From contig JAJLRJ010000010.1 in NCBI GenBank assembly GCA_024195265.1, positions 20,068,284-20,132,283 of the forward strand: DNA of 64,000 bases, read 5' to 3'. Shown here piece by piece: positions 59,691 through 64,000 of this stretch. Position 1 is the first letter of the stretch. Each line of letters begins with the position of its first letter. The notes under the pieces are model-generated. The model ran no database searches. It had not been told where the DNA came from and saw nothing but the letters and a program-made list of their open reading frames with translations. The position numbers and the translations under genes are program-made. Source of the DNA: Dendrophyllia cribrosa (lineage: Eukaryota > Cnidaria > Anthozoa > Scleractinia > Dendrophylliidae).

Positions 59691-61293
59691 ACAAGGTATA
59701 TCAGAAGCCCATAGGCTAGTGGCCGGGTTGAAAAGTGCAACTGTCTCTTGTATGCTTCAAAACAAGCTTCCGATTATTCAATTTGCTAAGAAGTTGTTAC
59801 AGCCATATATGGAAAATCAAGATAAAAATATTGACCAATCAATTCGCTAGAAGAACTTGCTTCCAATCTCGAGGGACCGAGGGGTTTCCGAATATGGTAC
59901 TAAGCAAAAAATAAATATCCGGAAGCTGTGAATGCGCGTTACATGTTTCAACCCACTTGTGCCGTTTCTGGGTATATTAATTAAATACGACAACCTATTG
60001 TGTATTGCGCTGGGATATTTTGCGTGTTCTCTTTTCCTTATAAGGTAACATGACGTCACAGTCGAATAATAAACGCCTATAAACCATACTTTCATGCATT
60101 CATGACATTCATGATTACGATTATTTTTTTGTACAAATAATATTTTCCCGAAAGCCCGCGAGTACTGTATGTGAATTCGTGCCTAGATTATACGGTAAAA
60201 ATGTACCGGTATAATGCAGTCTGTCTTGTTTTGTTTTGCTTGTGAACGAAAAGGGAGCGGAGGCGAGGGGGGCTTATTAGAGAAGAGGTGCTTATTTGAG
60301 AAGGGGAGGGCTTAATAGAGGATTTACGGTACCATAGTTACACTGACAGCAATTATTTATAACGAGGACACCTACTTAAACTACTTACAGTAACTAGTCA
60401 TTTATCTAAAAGTGACGTTATTCAAAGTCACAAATATCTGTGGGACAGTTTAATTAATGATGAAATTTAAAGAAAGCAAAGTAGTGCAACATTTTACAGT
60501 GCGGCTCCTGTTACCGGGATCACCCAGAAATAGTTAACCAAGTTAACGTAAGTATTTTTTCAGAGTGCGCACGAAACTTATATAAGACTGAGAATCTTGT
60601 GTTTCATGTTACAGACCCAAATATGTTACAGCTTTTTAACTTTGTAAATGTGGCAGCTTTGCGTTTAAGGAGTCTGACCTCAGACCAAGGCAGTGGTCAT
60701 GTCTAGATGTTTTCCTTTCTGTAATAATAAACATAATTGAAGCCACTTTGAAATTGCTTTCTGCACAGAAAAGCAAGGTCAAATTGCAAGATAAGAACAC
60801 GTGGAGCAGATTCTGCTTCTTCTTCGATCAAGAGCACTGAACGACCATTATTTTAAACTGTCATCTTATAGAATTAGGAGTTTGTAGGCAGACGTCGTTG
60901 GAGAAATTTAAATTGGAAAATAATAACCTTTGATACTTTTGTGCAAATTTTCGTTATCTGGAAAGATTTTTTTCCAGTCAATTTTTCCTTCTTCCAAGTC
61001 GCAATCTCTATGTCTATGCTTCTATTCCTAGGAAGCTTTTTTTTCACTCTTGATTGCAATGAGCTTTCTATATAATAAATAACTGTAAAGTTTTGGTTTG
61101 GATTTCTGTACTGAATGGGTTAAAAGTCATTTCATTAGAACAATATGTTTCCTTGAGTTCTTTTTCTTAATGTCTTTAGCTCTTTTAATATTTTTAATAT
61201 TTTTAAATATTTTTTTTTTGCCTATTTTCACTTTTTAATGAGGGGTAGGGGGAGGGGGAGGGGGAGGGGGTAACTCACAACCTTTACAAATAA
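59691..61293. other. Non-coding stretch
   Basis: No gene seen; open frames are short and lack motifs. A GGGGAG repeat lies near 61247-61270. Confidence 0.5.
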
Positions 61294-61928
61294 TTAAAGG
61301 GACACTGTCCCGGCTAAAATATCGTATTTATATGATTATGACAAGGAGCTTGCTTTAAGCTTACTTTATTATCTTGAAATTGGAAGAAACCATCGCCAAA
61401 AATGATAGAAGCAAAGGAATATGAACTAAACAGACAAAATAACGGCTAGAAAACTCAAAATTTCACAAGAATGGCAAGTTTATTATTATTATTATTATTA
61501 TTATTCCCACAGCAACCTATTACAACAATACAAATACTCCTAAAGACCACGATTTACATATTACTGATCAAAAAACTAAATGAAAAAAAAAGAAAAAGAA
61601 CAAAATTACAACAAAAGAGGAAAGAGAACAAAATTGCAACACTGGATACAAGCACTGTTAATTGGTACATATTCACTATACAACTATACACTATACAACA
61701 AGAATGGCAAGTTTGATTTATTGACAGGCGGTCAATAAATCAAATTTCATGAACTGTAATCCACTTCAATCCTTGCAATCCTGCACTTTATCTCCAAACT
61801 ACTGCTTTTGTTTTGCTCTATAGAATCTTTTTATCCAACTAAGTTCTATATTTGGTGGCATTTGGCGATATAACGTGGAAATAAGCTAAGCGAAATTTTG
61901 CTATTTCGGCGGGACAGTGCCCCTTTAA
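61294..61928. repeat. 635-bp MITE
   Basis: TTAAAGGGACACTGTCCCGG...CGGGACAGTGCCCCTTTAA. An ATT trinucleotide run (61484-61505) and a duplicated AAGAATGGCAAGTTT lie inside. No coding capacity. Confidence 0.75.
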
Positions 61929-62153
61929 CTAAAGGTGGCGCGAACCTATGGCGCATTGGTTACATTTTTGAATCGCGTCTTTTGGCAATAAATATTTAAC
62001 CGTTTTCTATCTTTTTTAGCATCCTAATCTCGAAAGAATAATTATTTGATTTTTTTGCAAGTATTATTTATTTTTTTGCGAGAATAAAAATTGCTTGTAT
62101 TTAAATTGTGAGGACACAATTTGGCGATAGTACGATCATGTTGAAATCAGCCT

Positions 62154-62510
62154 TTAGAATCGTTTCTTCAAGACTCTGAGAAAGTTTCTTTCAGCCTCCG
62201 TGCCATCTGTTTGTCGACACACTCCTTGCTTTCTTCTTTGGCGACCCTCCCTTCCTGCCTCGAGCTCGCAAACGTCTTGTCTGCCATTCCGTCGGACCCT
62301 CCTCACCACAGTGCTTTCAGGGCTTTGCCCATTTCTTGTCAGCTGTTCACAGGCTTTTCCTACTTGTTTAATCGCTGCCTCTCTTGTTTCTGATTTGCCT
62401 AGGCCGGAGGTTGGTGGAATCGCTAGCGATTTTGTTTGACTTTTGGTCTGTTGAACCAGCGGTGTTCTCGTCTCTCCTGCTAATGTACTACAATGGAGAT
62501 GGAAAGACAT
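62154..62510 (-). CDS. Uncertain ORF, 118 aa
   Basis: Starts MSFHLHCSTLAGETRTPLVQ and is unusually long for this A/T-rich area, with a local GC rise and an Arg/Glu/Lys-rich C-terminal half. No motif or family is recognised. On the opposite strand, an ATG at 62706 followed by about 70 open bases and GTAAGT could be a first exon facing away, so a bidirectional promoter is possible. Equally it may be chance. Confidence 0.25.
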   Translation of the reverse strand: MSFHLHCSTLAGETRTPLVQQTKSQTKSLAIPPTSGLGKSETREAAIKQVGKACEQLTRNGQSPESTVVRRVRRNGRQDVCELEAGREGRQRRKQGVCRQTDGTEAERNFLRVLKKRF

Positions 62511-63235
62511 TTTAAACTTAGCAAGATCAAGTCAACTTAATAGTGAACATGGATTTGTCGCCCCTAAAGTGATAAACAAAGAAAGATGGTCAATTTTAAG
62601 CTCGGTAATGAAATGAGAAAGATGTAATGTCCAACATTTCACGAGCGTTTTAGAGACCTTAAGATCGAGGTTTTTTGGCATTTCCCTTAAACCGTGAACG
62701 TCAAGATGTCACGTGATCAGTGCCTTGTCGTCACGAGGTTCACGTTTGTACGGCTAGACCAAGCTCTAGAGGTAAGTGATTTACCGCAAATTTTTTGCAC
62801 CCAAAAACATCACAATCCTACGTTTGAGAGGAAATACTACTTTTTAGAACTCTTTCGCTTATTAATTATCGAATTCTTTTTCATAGAAACGTAATTTTGA
62901 AGACGATTTCTCAGCTAAAATAGAATGATGAACGAACGAATGAAAACAAACATGGCAGCCGACTTTTTGTTGTTGGAAATGTTTTGCCAGTCGGATTAAG
63001 CTTACTTTGTGGTTAAACTTCGATAAATAAAGTAAAACAAAAGCCAGTTTCTGATGCTGTGTGAATGCATGAATGTATACTTTGTTTCCTAGATGGCTCC
63101 GGTAATAGAAATAGGTAAAAAGTAACCCCCTCAATCTTAAGCCCAGATTATGTTCATACGGTGAACTCCGAACTGTAAACTACTGGCCGACGTTTGTGGT
63201 TTGCGGTTAAAGGGGAAACCCTCAATCTTAAGGTC

Positions 63236-63341
63236 TCCAATAATAATCTGAGTCCCCGACAGGATTCCAACCTATGACCTTCCGTAAACCGGTCGGATAA
63301 CCAACGTGAGCTACGAGAGACTCGTGGCGAGCTAAGCCCAG
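63236..63341 (-). mobile_element. tRNA-derived SINE head
   Basis: On the minus strand, TAGCTCACGTTGGTTATCC resembles a pol III A box and GGTTGGAATCC a B box about 35 bases later. Not a functional tRNA: the cloverleaf is not intact. The adjoining 63342-63430 (GGGGCGGATCCAGG, GGATGCCCCCGGG) is another dispersed repeat. Confidence 0.55.
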
Positions 63342-63718
63342 GGGCGGATCCAGGAATTTATATGAGAGACAATGTGCGCGTCGAGGGGTCCGGGGGGATG
63401 CCCCCGGGAAATTTTGATAATTTAAGTACTCTGAGATGCAACCTGGTGCATTCTGGGCGCTTAATTTTGGCAAATGCCAGGATCCCATATTGAACAACAA
63501 ATGTTGAAATATTTAATAAAATGTAGTTGTGGTCAAACATGAGTTGAATCAACTCAAACTTTTTTTACAAACGAAATCCATGTAACCGGAGTGGTATGGG
63601 AGCTAATTAAACTAGAGTCATCCCATCTGTTTTCAAAAAAAAAATCCCAGACAAAAGAGAGGACCGCGGCCCCCCTCGGCCCCTAAGTCCACCTCTGCTA
63701 ATTAAGGCAAAACAACGA

Positions 63719-63915
63719 CTGCAACATAGCAATGCCGGGGCACCAGAAGGAAAAAGAAGAAGACCGAAGACTACCTGGAGACGCACAGTTGAAAAAAAAA
63801 AAGAGAAGCAGGATGGGAATCATTTAACGAAGTGCGAACTACAGCAGCTGACCGAGAAAGGTGGAAACACGCTGTGGAGGCCTTATGTGCCACGAGGCAC
63901 GAAGAGGATAGGTGA
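63719..63915 (+). mobile_element. LINE reverse-transcriptase C-terminal tail
   Basis: One frame reads RRRPKTTWRRTVEKKKREAG then FNEVRTTAADRERWKHAVEA and LCATRHEEDR before TGA. This Trp/Arg-rich tail is common at the end of non-LTR retrotransposon ORFs in invertebrates. The rest of the element is missing upstream. Confidence 0.7.
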
Positions 63916-64000
63916 AGGTGACTGTACTCAGTCAACTGTACGTATGTAACAAAAACAAAGGTGTGGCTGACATGGGGTCCTTTGAATTTGTTACTACGAA

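Noticed and set aside
61471..61716. 81-codon ORF near 61.5 kb
   Set aside because: It lies inside a MITE and starts in an ATT repeat; no motif.
63236..63341. A tRNA gene
   Set aside because: A- and B-box-like sequences exist but the cloverleaf is not intact; it is a SINE.

Overview
The window is animal nuclear DNA, most likely from an anthozoan cnidarian (a coral or anemone; inferred). It holds two interrupted host genes with GT/AG introns, many foldback MITEs, Penelope-like and LINE fragments, and two large virus-like or replicon-like insertions. No bacterial operons, rRNA genes, CRISPR arrays or intact tRNA genes are visible.

Region 1 (1-14344, possibly to about 14.9 kb) is an endogenous Maverick/Polinton-type (adintovirus-like) virus bounded by inverted repeats. 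The window starts inside its left TIR. On the minus strand it encodes a chromodomain integrase, two penton-like proteins, a double-jelly-roll major capsid protein, an adenain-type protease, an FtsK/HerA packaging ATPase and a set of small basic proteins that combine a Gly/Ala-rich hydrophobic segment, a poly-Lys tract and QxGG sites. It has no recognisable protein-primed DNA polymerase B. The ATPase frame is cut by an in-frame TAG. Most genes have their own TATA box, and two adjacent gene junctions share the same 10-mer, TAAAAAAATG.

Region 2 (15181-16365) is a head-to-head Penelope-like element fragment: two GIY-YIG domains back to back with hammerhead-like motifs at both ends.

Region 3 (17396-26377, plus strand) holds the last seven exons of a TOM70 (TOMM70) homologue with a TPR C-terminus. 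The N-terminal exons are not in view. Region 4 (31040-43242, minus strand) is a complete nine-exon amyloid precursor protein (APP) homologue of 560 residues. It has a signal peptide, E1, E2, one membrane span and a C-terminal YENPTY motif. Introns and flanks are full of MITEs.

Region 5 (44953-54978) is the most unusual part: a 10.0-kb giant palindromic element flanked by a 5-bp target duplication (GCATT). Two arms of about 3.8 kb flank a 1.74-kb unique centre. Each arm ends in a 122-bp self-complementary hairpin and carries iteron-like repeats just upstream of a replication-initiator-like gene, a small Cys-rich zinc-type ORF and an 18-bp PDAPQQ tandem repeat. The centre encodes a helix-turn-helix protein and a coiled-coil/membrane protein in overlapping frames. 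I recognise no described transposon or virus family with this plan. A 699-bp MITE is nested in the right terminal hairpin. The large gene carries the same three reading-frame breaks in both arms.

Region 6 (54984-64000) has no confident host gene. It holds Harbinger-type and hAT-type non-autonomous elements, a (GA)n microsatellite, a Penelope-like end, a tRNA-derived SINE and a LINE reverse-transcriptase tail.
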